Below are positions 37,101 through 45,491 of a stretch of 64,000 nt of DNA, one piece after another. Position 1 is the first letter of the stretch. Each line of letters begins with the position of its first letter. Source of the stretch: an uncultured Flavobacteriales bacterium (lineage in GTDB: Bacteria; Bacteroidota; Bacteroidia; Flavobacteriales; Crocinitomicaceae). The DNA lies in assembly GCA_946480085.1 (NCBI GenBank), contig CAMLHZ010000001.1:248001-312000 (forward strand), given 5' to 3'. The notes beneath the pieces are model-generated. The model saw only the letters and a list, made by a program, of their open reading frames with translations. It searched no databases and was not told where the DNA came from. Made by a program: the position numbers and the translations under genes.

Positions 37101-37336
37101 ATGGTGACAACTACAACGATACATGGATTATCGACAACATGGAGGTTTATCCTGATGCTGAAGTTCAGATGTATAACAAATGGGGTAACATGGTTTGGAA
37201 TCACAAAGGTGTTTATGAGCCTTGGGATGGGAGAATCGGTGGACAAATCGCTCCAACAGAAGTTTACTACTATATCATTTATTTAAATAATGCAGACGGT
37301 GACAAGATCAACGGCTCGCTAACAATCATTAAGTAA
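34181..37336 (+). CDS. SprB-repeat adhesin with type B T9SS sorting domain, copy 2
   Basis: 1051 residues. Signal peptide 1-22, then almost directly 12 SprB repeats (about 38-960; for example DVNCYGESNGSIDLSPAGG and NVLCNGGNTGSVLANISGG), and a type B sorting domain (about 962-1051) with NTISPNGDNYNDTW, QMYNKWGNMVW and TEVYYYIIYLNN. Unlike copy 1 it has no large unique N-terminal domain. It follows copy 1 by 12 bp. The two sorting domains are very similar, so both should use the same downstream SprF-like protein. Confidence 0.92.
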   Translation: MTKMKRLTLILFGFLNVLLVRAEETPPPVGCPTISVTGQAVSCYAGSNGAATVSVVAGSGSGNYTYTWSTGASSTSISGLTAGTYTVNVKDNVSGCTAFGAYVVNQPSPIVTSETHVDVNCRNMNTGSIDLTVSGGVAPYAYDWNYNGPGYGDPQDLVGRPAGTYTVTVRDANMCTSPRTVIITQPAEVLSRSATSIPVQCNGGNTGSIDLTVWGGTFPYSYSWSNGASSQDISNLNSGNYNCNITDFKGCLTNISVFISQPSPVTGTLTPTNVLCNGGNTGSVLANISGGVAPYDYSWENATTLYSTNTFNLTGIPAGNYQLTVTDNRGCISNYATVVTQPSKLMLSSTKVNVTCNGYSNGSINLTPSGGTSPYSYAWVNQNNTSFGTAQDLNLIPAGTYTVVVTDANNCTETTTVTITEPLLPLTATHTSVNVNCFGNMTGSIDVTPTGGTNPLSYSWTNSASTQDVVSLGAGTYGYTITDANACVFSSSVIITQPAAPLSTTFTTVDVNCYGESNGSIDLSPAGGTSPYAYSWVNSTYQMSLVTQDIVNLPADTYSYVITDNKGCTIAGNVTITQPTLLTSTISGVNILCKGGNNGSVDLTVSGGVVPYTYSWNTAAGTEDLANLVAGPYSVLVTDDHGCTITNQITLTEPNYALSYDSIIKHVKCNNGDDGMISITVAGGTSPYFYDWSNGGTFPTASDLTAGTYSFIVTDNNGCELLDTLVVNEPAPLAMNEVITPVTCYGGKDGIIDVNPTGGTQPYNYTWYNSMYSLSAQTQDLNGYESDTFQLELIDSNNCFYEMFWFIPQPSELAATFSSDNVNCAGGTDGSILVDVTGGNGGYTYNWSSGQTSEDIINVPIGVYDFMVTDSKGCQDSLSVEIFEPLPVSAWFEITPVLCKDQYDGVIITHAGGGTGNYTYSWSNGATVSNIDGLPTDFYTINIEDVIGCTFDTTVFVSKINEFCLFPVNTISPNGDNYNDTWIIDNMEVYPDAEVQMYNKWGNMVWNHKGVYEPWDGRIGGQIAPTEVYYYIIYLNNADGDKINGSLTIIK

Positions 37337-37344
37337 TTAAAGTC

Positions 37345-38313
37345 ATGAAAAAGATAGTTTTAATCGCAACATTTGCAGTATCGGGAATCGTAACCTGGTC
37401 GCAGCAAATCGGACTTAATTCTCAGTATCTCTTTAATGAAACTGTAATTAACCCAGGTGCAACAGGTGCAAAATCTTATGTGCCGGTGCAGTTGAATTTC
37501 AGAAAACAATGGGTACAGTTTCCGGATTCTCCAACAAGCCAATATTTATCAGCGCATGGATATGTGGGTAAAAACTTTGGTATTGGTGGAATTTTGTCGA
37601 ATGAAGTTGCTGGACCTTCTCGTCACACAGGTTTGACATTGAACATGGCGTACCAATTGCGTTTGAGTGCAGACCAAAATCATAAATTAGGTCTTGGTTT
37701 AGGGTTGAGCATGTCGCAACACATCATTGATCCAACGCGTTTAACAACGTACTTGCCAGATGATCCAGCTGTAATTCGTGGGTTCAACAATACATTTGTT
37801 CCGGATGCAAACTTTGGTGCTTTCTACTTCTACAAAGACAAAGCTTTTGCCGGAGTAAGTGCGCGTAACCTGGTTCAAATGGATAGAGATCTTTACAATT
37901 TCGAAAATCCGTTGATCAACCTGAACGTAAGAAATTACTACTTCATCGGTGGATACAAGTTTAAATTGTCTCCGAAATTCGATTTGAAAGCGACAACTCA
38001 ATTGCAAGTTATTGAAGCTGGAACTTGGTCGAATGACGTAACACTTTTAGGAATTTACAACAACAAAATCTGGTTGGGTGGTTCCTACCGTCATAACGAT
38101 GCAGTAGTGTTTATGGGTGGTGTTCAATTCGGACCTTTCCGCGTAGGATATGCTTATGACTACACATTAACAGATATTGCGGATTATTCTACAGGTTCTC
38201 ACGAGATTTTCCTTGAATTGCAATTGTTCCCTAACAAACGCACTTCAGGTGGAGGAAATGGAGGAAACGAGCCTTGGATCAAGAGAAATAGAATTTACGC
38301 TCCAGGAATCTAA
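37345..38313 (+). CDS. sprF: PorP/SprF-family outer-membrane protein
   Basis: 322 residues with a signal peptide (MKKIVLIATFAVSGIVTWSQ). Family hallmarks include QYLFNETVINPGATGA near the start, FRKQWVQFPDSPTSQ, a long barrel of amphipathic strands, and the late GYAYDYTLTDIADYSTGSHE segment. PorP/SprF proteins help type B cargo such as SprB reach the surface through T9SS. Its position directly after two type B adhesins (8 bp) fits that role. Confidence 0.93.
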   Translation: MKKIVLIATFAVSGIVTWSQQIGLNSQYLFNETVINPGATGAKSYVPVQLNFRKQWVQFPDSPTSQYLSAHGYVGKNFGIGGILSNEVAGPSRHTGLTLNMAYQLRLSADQNHKLGLGLGLSMSQHIIDPTRLTTYLPDDPAVIRGFNNTFVPDANFGAFYFYKDKAFAGVSARNLVQMDRDLYNFENPLINLNVRNYYFIGGYKFKLSPKFDLKATTQLQVIEAGTWSNDVTLLGIYNNKIWLGGSYRHNDAVVFMGGVQFGPFRVGYAYDYTLTDIADYSTGSHEIFLELQLFPNKRTSGGGNGGNEPWIKRNRIYAPGI

Positions 38314-38315
38314 TC

Positions 38316-40007
38316 ATGAAGAAGTTTTTCTTTATATCCTTCCTATTCGTAAATGTGAGCGCGGTTGCACAGTCGCTTGATGTGGCGCGTGCCGAATTCA
38401 ACAGATACGAGTATGAACGCAGTGCCAATATCTATTCGAAGATCAATGAATCCAAAAAATTGGAAGTTGATGATTTGAAGAAGTTGGCGTATGCGCAATA
38501 TGTAAATGGTGATTTCGCGAATTGTTTGAATTCAGTTAATGAGTTGATCAAATCGAATACTGCTGAAAGCATGCATTATTTGATGCGTGCAGATGCATTG
38601 AAAGCAACCGGAAATTATGCTGATGCTAAAACTGCATACGCACTTTATTTGACCAAAGACCCTTCTGATAATGTTCAGGTAGATATGGCTTCATGCGATT
38701 ATCTGACAGATGCACGTATCATGCAGGGAGCATCTCAATACTCGCTGATGTATAACACCAGAAAGGCAGATAGTCGTTACAACGACAGTGCGCTTGGTGA
38801 GATCGTGTTTCATGAAATTGGAATGGATTCGGCAAAAGTGAGAATGGATATTATTCCTTCTGATGATGCTGAATTGATGCTAATGCGACCTTTTTTGTGG
38901 CGAGATAAGATTGAAAAACAAATCTTTTTCCCAAACAAATTTGATCAGTGTGCCATTACCTCTTTAAGTAAGGATCCGAATTCAAACCTGGTAGTTTTTA
39001 CTGCAGTTGATATGTTGAGCACACGAGATATGGACAGAGCTCCACACCTGTATGTTGGTACGTGGGTGGAAGAACGTCTGGAAATTGAAGATGTAAAAGC
39101 CTGGAAATTTAGTGAATTTGATGATAAAGGTTCTACAGCCTTTGGAGCATTTACTCCCGATGGAAGCGGCTTGATCTTCTCTTGCGTGAAAGCAGGAACA
39201 TCTACTTTCTCTGATTTCTATTTCAGTCAGTTGGTGGAAGGACAATGGCAAAATCCAGTAATGCTAAATGGAGTGAACACGGACGGATTTGAAGTTTATC
39301 CAATGTTTAAAAACTATGAGTTTTACTTTTCATCAACCGGACGAGTTGGTTGTGGAGCAATGGATGTTTACGCTGGAAAATTTGATCGTTTTGCAAACGC
39401 TATTACGGAAATCAAACATTTGGATCAACCGATCAATTCGTTTTCAGACGATTATTGGCCAATCATGGAAAACGATACGGTTTACGTAAGTTCGAACCGC
39501 TTTGGTTCTAAAGCCGAAGATGATGTTTGGATGGTTATCGATAACGAACACATTGCCGAGTTGATTCGTAGAAAAGCATATTTGGATTCATTGCAGAAAG
39601 ACGATGCGGTTCAAATTATCAAGAAATGGAGTCCGAAGGAGATCTACTTTAACTTCGAAACGAACGAGCCGAATACCGACTATAAATTCCTGGATACGCT
39701 TACGCGTCTGTTAAAGAAAAATCCATTAATCGATATTGAGGTGGATGGTTATACGGATATTCGTGGTGAAGAAATGGTGAACATGAAACTTTCTGAAGCC
39801 AGAGCAAATTTCGTAGTGGCAGAAATGGCGAAACGTGGACTTCCAACAAGCAGAATGAAAGCTGTTGGTAAAGGTGAAGAACGGGCTAAGATCAATAGTA
39901 CGGAGGAGTCTTCAGAAGAAGTACATCAATCCAATCGATTGATTATTATCAGGCTAATCCGAAAAGATTTGATGACGCCTCAAGAGGTGAAGACATTGAA
40001 TGAATAG
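38316..40007 (+). CDS. OmpA-family protein with TPR and PD40 propeller, PorE-like
   Basis: 563 residues. Signal peptide 1-19 (MKKFFFISFLFVNVSAVAQ); TPR-like helices (about 20-130; YERSANIYSKI, AESMHYLMRADALKATG); WD40/PD40-type propeller blades (about 180-420; GAFTPDGSGLIFSC, YEFYFSSTGRVGCGAMDVYAG, DTVYVSSNRFGS); OmpA peptidoglycan-binding domain (about 445-560; IYFNFETNEPNTDYKFLD, VDGYTDIRGEEMVN, NRLIIIRL). This layout is that of the OmpA proteins that accompany SprF genes and anchor T9SS parts to peptidoglycan. It is the last gene of the operon, 2 bp after sprF. Confidence 0.9.
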   Translation: MKKFFFISFLFVNVSAVAQSLDVARAEFNRYEYERSANIYSKINESKKLEVDDLKKLAYAQYVNGDFANCLNSVNELIKSNTAESMHYLMRADALKATGNYADAKTAYALYLTKDPSDNVQVDMASCDYLTDARIMQGASQYSLMYNTRKADSRYNDSALGEIVFHEIGMDSAKVRMDIIPSDDAELMLMRPFLWRDKIEKQIFFPNKFDQCAITSLSKDPNSNLVVFTAVDMLSTRDMDRAPHLYVGTWVEERLEIEDVKAWKFSEFDDKGSTAFGAFTPDGSGLIFSCVKAGTSTFSDFYFSQLVEGQWQNPVMLNGVNTDGFEVYPMFKNYEFYFSSTGRVGCGAMDVYAGKFDRFANAITEIKHLDQPINSFSDDYWPIMENDTVYVSSNRFGSKAEDDVWMVIDNEHIAELIRRKAYLDSLQKDDAVQIIKKWSPKEIYFNFETNEPNTDYKFLDTLTRLLKKNPLIDIEVDGYTDIRGEEMVNMKLSEARANFVVAEMAKRGLPTSRMKAVGKGEERAKINSTEESSEEVHQSNRLIIIRLIRKDLMTPQEVKTLNE

Positions 40008-40032
40008 GAAAGTATTTAAATAGAATATTGTG

Positions 40033-40066
40033 GTAGAGACGCGATGCATCGCGTCTCTACTTTTTT
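40033..40066 (+). terminator. Strong intrinsic terminator of the adhesin operon
   Basis: A perfect 12-bp stem, GTAGAGACGCGA/TCGCGTCTCTAC, with a TGCA centre (40033-40060), followed by six T residues. Confidence 0.92.
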
Positions 40067-40081
40067 ATACTCTTTGGATTT

Positions 40082-40789
40082 TCACTTAGGTGCTTGCTGT
40101 TCCAAAACCATTGCCTGATACGTTTTGAAATCTACGAGCTTAAAATCCCGTTCAACCGCAGGGTGGAAATACTGTGTGATGTTTGGTATTGAAGTGGCAT
40201 AGTTGATGCATTTAAAACGCATAAAATAACCGTTTGCCGTTGTAGAGAACTCCAATGGAACTCCAGGAATTAGTGCATTGAAAAAATTACCACTTGGAAA
40301 TTGAACAGGAAGTTCATTGGTGTACCAGTATTCCGCTATTTCCCCTGAAGAAAAGGTATACTTGGCTTTTTTGCATTTGTACCCAAGAATAAGTTTTTCT
40401 TCATCAATCAACTCCACCTTTGCAGTAGTATCAATGAAAGCTATACTCGAAATTTCTTTCGGTGTTCCAAAAATTCCAACTTTCCCATTCATACTGTTTT
40501 CGTAGTAAATGGCCCTGTTCAAGGTTTTATTAATAATGGTGGTTTTGGTTTCCATTTCTCCCATTTTATAATCCTGGCGAACATTTGAATCTGCAAAGGC
40601 AATGGTCATTTTACTATTGAAGAGCATGGCAGCACCTTTTTCCATTTCTGGTGTGATTCCTCTGATCTCGATGTCGTATTCAATCTTTCCACTGTTTTGT
40701 CCGTAAACCACATTTGAAGAAAATGCAAGCGTCAAACCCGTATAAAGGAGTGCCTTTTTAAGATTGAATTTGCGAGTTGCGATCTTCAT
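40082..40789 (-). CDS. Exported GLPGLI-like/DUF4412-like protein
   Basis: 235 residues from the ATG at 40789 (MKIATRKFNLKKALLYTG...); an upstream ATG at 40858 adds a hydrophobic stretch that looks spurious. Signal peptide to about 30 (VVYGQ). The mature domain runs GKIEYDIEIRG, then a KMTIAFADSNVRQDYKMG segment and EEKLILGYKCKKAKYTF, then EYWYTNELPVQF. That is the usual order in small Bacteroidota exported proteins of the GLPGLI/DUF4412 type. Function unknown; likely periplasmic. Confidence 0.65.
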   Translation of the reverse strand: MKIATRKFNLKKALLYTGLTLAFSSNVVYGQNSGKIEYDIEIRGITPEMEKGAAMLFNSKMTIAFADSNVRQDYKMGEMETKTTIINKTLNRAIYYENSMNGKVGIFGTPKEISSIAFIDTTAKVELIDEEKLILGYKCKKAKYTFSSGEIAEYWYTNELPVQFPSGNFFNALIPGVPLEFSTTANGYFMRFKCINYATSIPNITQYFHPAVERDFKLVDFKTYQAMVLEQQAPK

Positions 40790-40899
40790 TTTGAGTGTTT
40801 TACGGAGCCAAAATAACCAAATCCCCAATTCAGGGAGAAATGCTAACACAAATTTCACAAATTCGTTGCTACTTTCCGTAGTGGTTTACCCCTGTAATA

Positions 40900-42345
40900 C
40901 TATTTAACTGAAACTGGAATGCCAATTTCCTGATTATTTATTTCTGCAATGATGACAAATGAACCACTTGCTTGGTTTATGTGAATGGCTCCAAAGGAAT
41001 CGTCATTCTGAAAGCTAAAAGGGATGGATCTTCCGCTGTCGTCCACAACTTTCACCACACGATCAATTTTCGCCGTGAAATGAATTATTCCTGAAGATGG
41101 ATTCGGGTAAGTGGAGATAGAAATCAGTTCATTTTCATTTACGCCAACGGTTCCTATTGTTCCGGTTTTATAAATAACCGAGGCCGTTGGTGAATCCTGA
41201 AACACGTAATGCACTTTTCCGTTTTTGTAAACCACATCCGGGTTGGTTTGAGCTCCGGTTGTAATTGTATTCGCCTGAGCTTTTGAAGTTTGAAAATCGT
41301 TTACCGTTCCGGTTGTTGTAAGTGCATAATATACTTCGTAATTGGATGGATTATTTTCCTGCCACGCCAAAACAATGGTGTCCTGATTTCCCGAAATACG
41401 AGGATAATTTTGATTCCCATTGGAATTTGACGGTGGCGTAAGCATAAATTCTGTTGAACTTCCAAGTGCTGTTGTAGCCGAGTTTGAAGTTACATAAACC
41501 CGGTTTTTACCTGTAACCTGACTTGTAGAAACTGTAATGAGATCAGCGCTTCGTAACAAACCGTGCGGCCCAGTTGAAGGACAAGAATTTACTACCCAAT
41601 TCAACTGATTGATTTGTTGTGTTGAGGTGTAACTAGCTCCACCGTCAGTCGAATAAACACCAAAGATGTCACGAACATTATTATCGTTATTACGGAAAAG
41701 CATTACTTCGCGGTTTCCGTTTATGATGTATTCTGCAGGACAACAATCGCAGGCTTCGTCTGGAATTGAAAGTGCAATATCCATGGATGGATTGTAGCTC
41801 AAACCACCGTCTGTAGAATGAGTAACCACATATCTTGGATGAATCCAAAGCGAATCATGGGCCATGTAAACTACGCTTGGATTTCCATTTTCGTCGATAT
41901 CCAATGAAGGCATCCAGGCCACCCCAGCATCGTGATCATCTACTCGAATGGTGTCGGAAAAAGTGACTCCGCCATCTGTCGAACGAACAGAATACACATT
42001 TCCGTTGTCCATGGGTTCTGCTTTGAAAACCACAATCACAGTATCGCCTTTTGCGGCAACATCCGGGCCAGTCCACGACAAAACGTATGCTTCCATATTT
42101 GCTGGTAGTAAAGCTTCCGGGGTTGAAAATCCTGTTCCGTTCCAACGAGAGGCATAGAGCTGTTTAGTCCCACCATTTCCATAAACAATGAGTGGAATAT
42201 CGTTTGCGGTTAACACAATTCTAGGCCGTGTATTTCCGTAAGTTGCTCCATCCGAAACTTCAATTTCAGCATTCCATTCAATGATATTTTGAGCTGTTGC
42301 GATTCCGCAGAAAGCAACGAATAGTGAAGCGAGTAGATTTTTCAT
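40900..42345 (-). CDS. T9SS cargo with Asp-box (sialidase-like) repeats
   Basis: 481 residues. Signal peptide 1-18 (MKNLLASLFVAFCGIATA). Three clear Asp-box motifs, S-T-D-G-G-x-[TS]-[FY] (RSTDGGVTF, HSTDGGLSY, YSTDGGASY), mark a sialidase/BNR-type propeller (about 30-390). A CDCCP cluster lies between the second and third. The C-terminal type A-like domain (about 405-481, starting STYPNPSSGIIHF) indicates T9SS export. The catalytic Arg triad and FRIP motif of true sialidases are not evident, so it may only bind. Confidence 0.82.
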   Translation of the reverse strand: MKNLLASLFVAFCGIATAQNIIEWNAEIEVSDGATYGNTRPRIVLTANDIPLIVYGNGGTKQLYASRWNGTGFSTPEALLPANMEAYVLSWTGPDVAAKGDTVIVVFKAEPMDNGNVYSVRSTDGGVTFSDTIRVDDHDAGVAWMPSLDIDENGNPSVVYMAHDSLWIHPRYVVTHSTDGGLSYNPSMDIALSIPDEACDCCPAEYIINGNREVMLFRNNDNNVRDIFGVYSTDGGASYTSTQQINQLNWVVNSCPSTGPHGLLRSADLITVSTSQVTGKNRVYVTSNSATTALGSSTEFMLTPPSNSNGNQNYPRISGNQDTIVLAWQENNPSNYEVYYALTTTGTVNDFQTSKAQANTITTGAQTNPDVVYKNGKVHYVFQDSPTASVIYKTGTIGTVGVNENELISISTYPNPSSGIIHFTAKIDRVVKVVDDSGRSIPFSFQNDDSFGAIHINQASGSFVIIAEINNQEIGIPVSVK

Positions 42346-42457
42346 CCCTAATAAAAATACGATTAGTAGACTAAAGGTATGAAAAGCAGGGCAATGAAGT
42401 TATGGACTCTTGAAAAGTGCAATGATGTTCTTCTAAAAAAAGAACTAGACACAAAAA

Positions 42458-42495
42458 TCCGCTGCGGTCATCGAGCGTAGTCGAGATGCAGCGGA
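42458..42495 (-). terminator. Terminator with the dispersed element as its loop
   Basis: An 8-bp GC-rich stem, TCCGCTGC/GCAGCGGA, encloses GGTCATCGAGCGTAGTCGAGAT. On the minus strand it is followed by TTTTTGTGT. It serves the lipoprotein gene ending at 42561. Confidence 0.8.
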
Positions 42496-42560
42496 CTTCT
42501 GTTAAACAACGTATTTGAGTTACAGCTGTTATCTTATAGATTGTAATTGGGTGGGTATTT

Positions 42561-43292
42561 CTATTTCACCTGAATTTGAACAATTTTGTCACCTTCCCAA
42601 GTCACAGCAATTGTTTCGAAGATTCCAGTTTCTACATCACAGATATAGGTATTTCCTTCAACGATATTTCTGATGGTAACTCCTTGAGTAACTGGGTCAC
42701 CGAACATTGGCTCTCCATTTTCAGTAGCAATATCCATCGGGTTTATACCATCTTTCACGTATTTCTTAGCAGCTTCTAAAACACGTCCAGTGCTTTCGAT
42801 GTCTTTCAAGAACGCCTTCATGTTGTCAATTACTTTCACCGTTGCTTCGTCTTTCAAAGCGCCAACTTTAATGCTTACTGAAGCATCGCCGAAGCTCTTG
42901 ATGGACACGGTGTAATTTGCATTCTTAGCATCCACTAAGAACAACATGCTTTTGTCTGGAGTTGTAGCAAGATCTAAATCTCTAACAAATGGACCAGCAA
43001 TTAAGAAATCTACTTCTTCCAATTCTGTTTCACCATCTTTTAGTGAAGCAAAGTATGAGCTGTTTTGTCCTTTTACATCAACAATTAGGTAAATTTTACC
43101 TTCTGGAGCAACCAATGTTGTCTCCTCTTTTTCATTTACTAGTACAGTGCTTGCTTTAACTTCAACCGTCATTTTCTGCTCATCGAACGTGAATTCTTTA
43201 CCCAAATCTGCTGTTGCGGATTCTGAAGAAGAAGATGAACAAGATCCAAGGAAAAGCCCGATAAAGGCTAATGATAACAATGATAATTTCAT
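42561..43292 (-). CDS. Lipoprotein of unknown function
   Basis: 243 residues from the ATG at 43292, which puts the lipoprotein signal (MKLSLLSLAFIGLFLGSC) at the N terminus; Cys18 would be lipidated. A Ser run follows. The next 120 residues, EFTFDEQKMTVEVKAS then KIYLIVDVKGQN, resemble the immunoglobulin-like DUF4352 fold. The last 65 residues, with TVTWEGDKIVQIQVK-like strands (AVTWEGDKIVQIQVK), form a second small domain. Role unknown. Confidence 0.72.
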   Translation of the reverse strand: MKLSLLSLAFIGLFLGSCSSSSSESATADLGKEFTFDEQKMTVEVKASTVLVNEKEETTLVAPEGKIYLIVDVKGQNSSYFASLKDGETELEEVDFLIAGPFVRDLDLATTPDKSMLFLVDAKNANYTVSIKSFGDASVSIKVGALKDEATVKVIDNMKAFLKDIESTGRVLEAAKKYVKDGINPMDIATENGEPMFGDPVTQGVTIRNIVEGNTYICDVETGIFETIAVTWEGDKIVQIQVK

Positions 43293-43490
43293 AATATAAA
43301 TTGTGTTTTGAAGCGAAAATACAGCTTCAAAAGCAATCAAAACCTGGATTTTGGTGAACGAGAGGGTGCGATTGGTAAGCGTGGTGATTTTTCAAATAAG
43401 CGCAAACCTCGATACAATCTTGACCGAAACGCAGAGGAGAGTCAAGATCACTCGGTTTGACGCTTGTTCTAGTTTCAAATGATTTTATAA

Positions 43491-43564
43491 ATTAATTACC
43501 CACGTCAGGCTGAGTATCACGGCTGAAAGTCGGGATGTATCGAAGCCAAGTGGGGATAATTAAT
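43491..43564 (-). repeat. Inverted repeat overlapping the stop codon of the histidine kinase gene
   Basis: Arms ATTAATTACCCAC (43491-43503) and GTGGGGATAATTAAT (43550-43564) can pair with one bulge. The loop holds a diverged GGCTGA...TCGAAGCC segment related to the dispersed elements. It may act as the terminator for the two-component operon. Confidence 0.5.
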
Positions 43565-45491
43565 CAAAAAGTGTTTTGTATGGAACAGAGAAATAAACAC
43601 TGGTCCCTTCTGACGGTTTTGAAGAAATTCGGAAGGAGAAAGCCCCTTTTCTGCGTTTATTTAATAGTAGAATTCGCTTTTCCGTGATTTGCACAGCTGC
43701 TGATTCATGGTCTTTTGTAAGCTGTTGATCGTTGCTGGAAAAGCCCTTTCCATTGTCTGTTATACGGATTTCAACTTCGGTTCCTGTTTTTTTGTAGCTG
43801 ATACTCAGCTCTCCTCTTCGATCTAATCCCGAAAAACCATGTTCAATTGCATTTTCAATGAACGGTTGAATCAACATTGGTGGTAACAGTAGGTTTTCAG
43901 GTGAAATGGATTCATCTATCTCTATAGTGAAATCGAAAGAATCAGTGAAACGAAGTTGCTGCAATCGAATGTAGTCTTTTAGCCAGTTTAGTTCTTCAGT
44001 GAGCGGAATATTATCAGTTGAAGAGTGCTGTAAAATTGACCGTACTAAACGAGCAAACGAGGTAAGTAATTTTCCAGATTCATCTGTGTCTTTACGCAGC
44101 ATATAGGTATGAATAGCGTGAAGCACGTTAAAGATGAAATGTGGATTCATTTGGGTTTGTAGCAAGCGTTGTTCCATTTCAACTGCTATTTTTTCGTTCT
44201 TTAGACGATTGTATCGAATGGTTGTAAAAGCAATTATTCCCATTAAAAGCAGTAGAAGGATAGAACCAAAGACAAAATAGTTGCGTTGATTAATTTGCAG
44301 ATCTTTCAACTCATTATCTTTTCGGAGTTGTTCGTTTTCTTGTTGCTTTTTATCTGTTTCGTAAAGTTCTTTTGCCCGAGAGACACCGTGCTGAATACGA
44401 ATGTTATGGCTTTGATCCTCAAGTGATTTCGCTTCTTCCAGATATTCCAATGCAATGTCAGTTTTCCCCATTGCTTTGTAAATTTTGTAATATTTCCAGA
44501 GAAAATCGGCTTCCAATTCTTGATAAGGCTTTTTATTTTTTATCAAATGATACTTGACATCTAAAGCGTGAATGGCCTTCTTGTATTGTTTTAGTTTGGT
44601 ATAAGCCACTGACAGATACATTGCAACTTTAACCAAATTGGCAGTGTCTTGGTATTTACCAAAGGCAATCTCACATTCCTTTGCCAGTTCAATGGCTTTT
44701 TTTGAACGACCGGTTTCAGCGTAAATGCATACCAAATTGGCGTTACAAATGGGAATATTGGATTCATCATCAATGAATTTTTGAAGCCTGATTGATTCTA
44801 GTACGTAGGGTTCAGCACGTCTAAATTGATCGCGTTCGGTTAGCATTGCCCCGTAATTGAGTAGAGCTTTTGATTCACCGTAATAGTCCTTTAGTTCCTT
44901 ACGCAACGCAATCGACTTTTTGTAATAAGGCTCAGCTTCTTTATACCTTTCTAACTGACTCAATAAAAGCGCAATTGCGCCAAGCATTTTTGCTTCCGAG
45001 ACTTTGGGTCCGTTTCGCTCGTAGTACTTGAGTAAGGTCAAATCGTTTTGCAGTGCTTTATTGTATTCTCCAACATATTTGTAGTAAAGAGAATACAATT
45101 CTTTGTTGCTCATTATGTTGGTGATCTTCCCCAGTTTTTCGTAAACGCTATCCGATTTTTGGAGATAGAACTTTACCCTTTCCCAATTGTTTTCGTAGGA
45201 ATAGTAATAACTATACGCGGCGTACGAAAGCCCTATTCCATTGCTGTATTTCAGTTTTTTTGAAAGACGAAACATGCTATCGGTGTAAACCTTAAACATG
45301 GATCGGTCGCGACTAAAATAGCTTTTGGCGATGTCATAGTACAGTTTTGCCTTGACAGTATCTTCTTTTTGATAGGTGATTTTTTGAAGTAAGCTATCAA
45401 GAGGTACTTGTGCGTAGTATTTCTGAGAAAAGGACAGAAGCAGAAGAAACAGCAACCATTTCTTGATTTCGATTTGTTTCAGAAGGAACAT
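43560..45491 (-). CDS. LytS-type sensor histidine kinase with TPR sensor region
   Basis: 643 residues from the ATG at 45491, whose A overlaps the TGA of the response regulator (TGATG); a TTG one codon earlier is in frame. Signal/anchor helix 10-28, tetratricopeptide repeats (about 30-380), one membrane helix (about 395-418), a His_kinase domain with the phospho-acceptor in QMNPHFIFNVLHAIHTYM (His near 450), and a HATPase domain (about 545-640; IENAIEHGFSGLD, ITDNGKGFSSND). It should phosphorylate the LytTR regulator encoded directly upstream. The signal is unknown; periplasmic TPRs suggest a protein or peptide. Confidence 0.92.
   Translation of the reverse strand: MFLLKQIEIKKWLLFLLLLSFSQKYYAQVPLDSLLQKITYQKEDTVKAKLYYDIAKSYFSRDRSMFKVYTDSMFRLSKKLKYSNGIGLSYAAYSYYYSYENNWERVKFYLQKSDSVYEKLGKITNIMSNKELYSLYYKYVGEYNKALQNDLTLLKYYERNGPKVSEAKMLGAIALLLSQLERYKEAEPYYKKSIALRKELKDYYGESKALLNYGAMLTERDQFRRAEPYVLESIRLQKFIDDESNIPICNANLVCIYAETGRSKKAIELAKECEIAFGKYQDTANLVKVAMYLSVAYTKLKQYKKAIHALDVKYHLIKNKKPYQELEADFLWKYYKIYKAMGKTDIALEYLEEAKSLEDQSHNIRIQHGVSRAKELYETDKKQQENEQLRKDNELKDLQINQRNYFVFGSILLLLLMGIIAFTTIRYNRLKNEKIAVEMEQRLLQTQMNPHFIFNVLHAIHTYMLRKDTDESGKLLTSFARLVRSILQHSSTDNIPLTEELNWLKDYIRLQQLRFTDSFDFTIEIDESISPENLLLPPMLIQPFIENAIEHGFSGLDRRGELSISYKKTGTEVEIRITDNGKGFSSNDQQLTKDHESAAVQITEKRILLLNKRRKGAFSFRISSKPSEGTSVYFSVPYKTLFD

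Noticed and set aside
40033..40060. Operator palindrome
   Set aside because: A perfect stem followed directly by T6 after the last gene of an operon is better explained as an intrinsic terminator.
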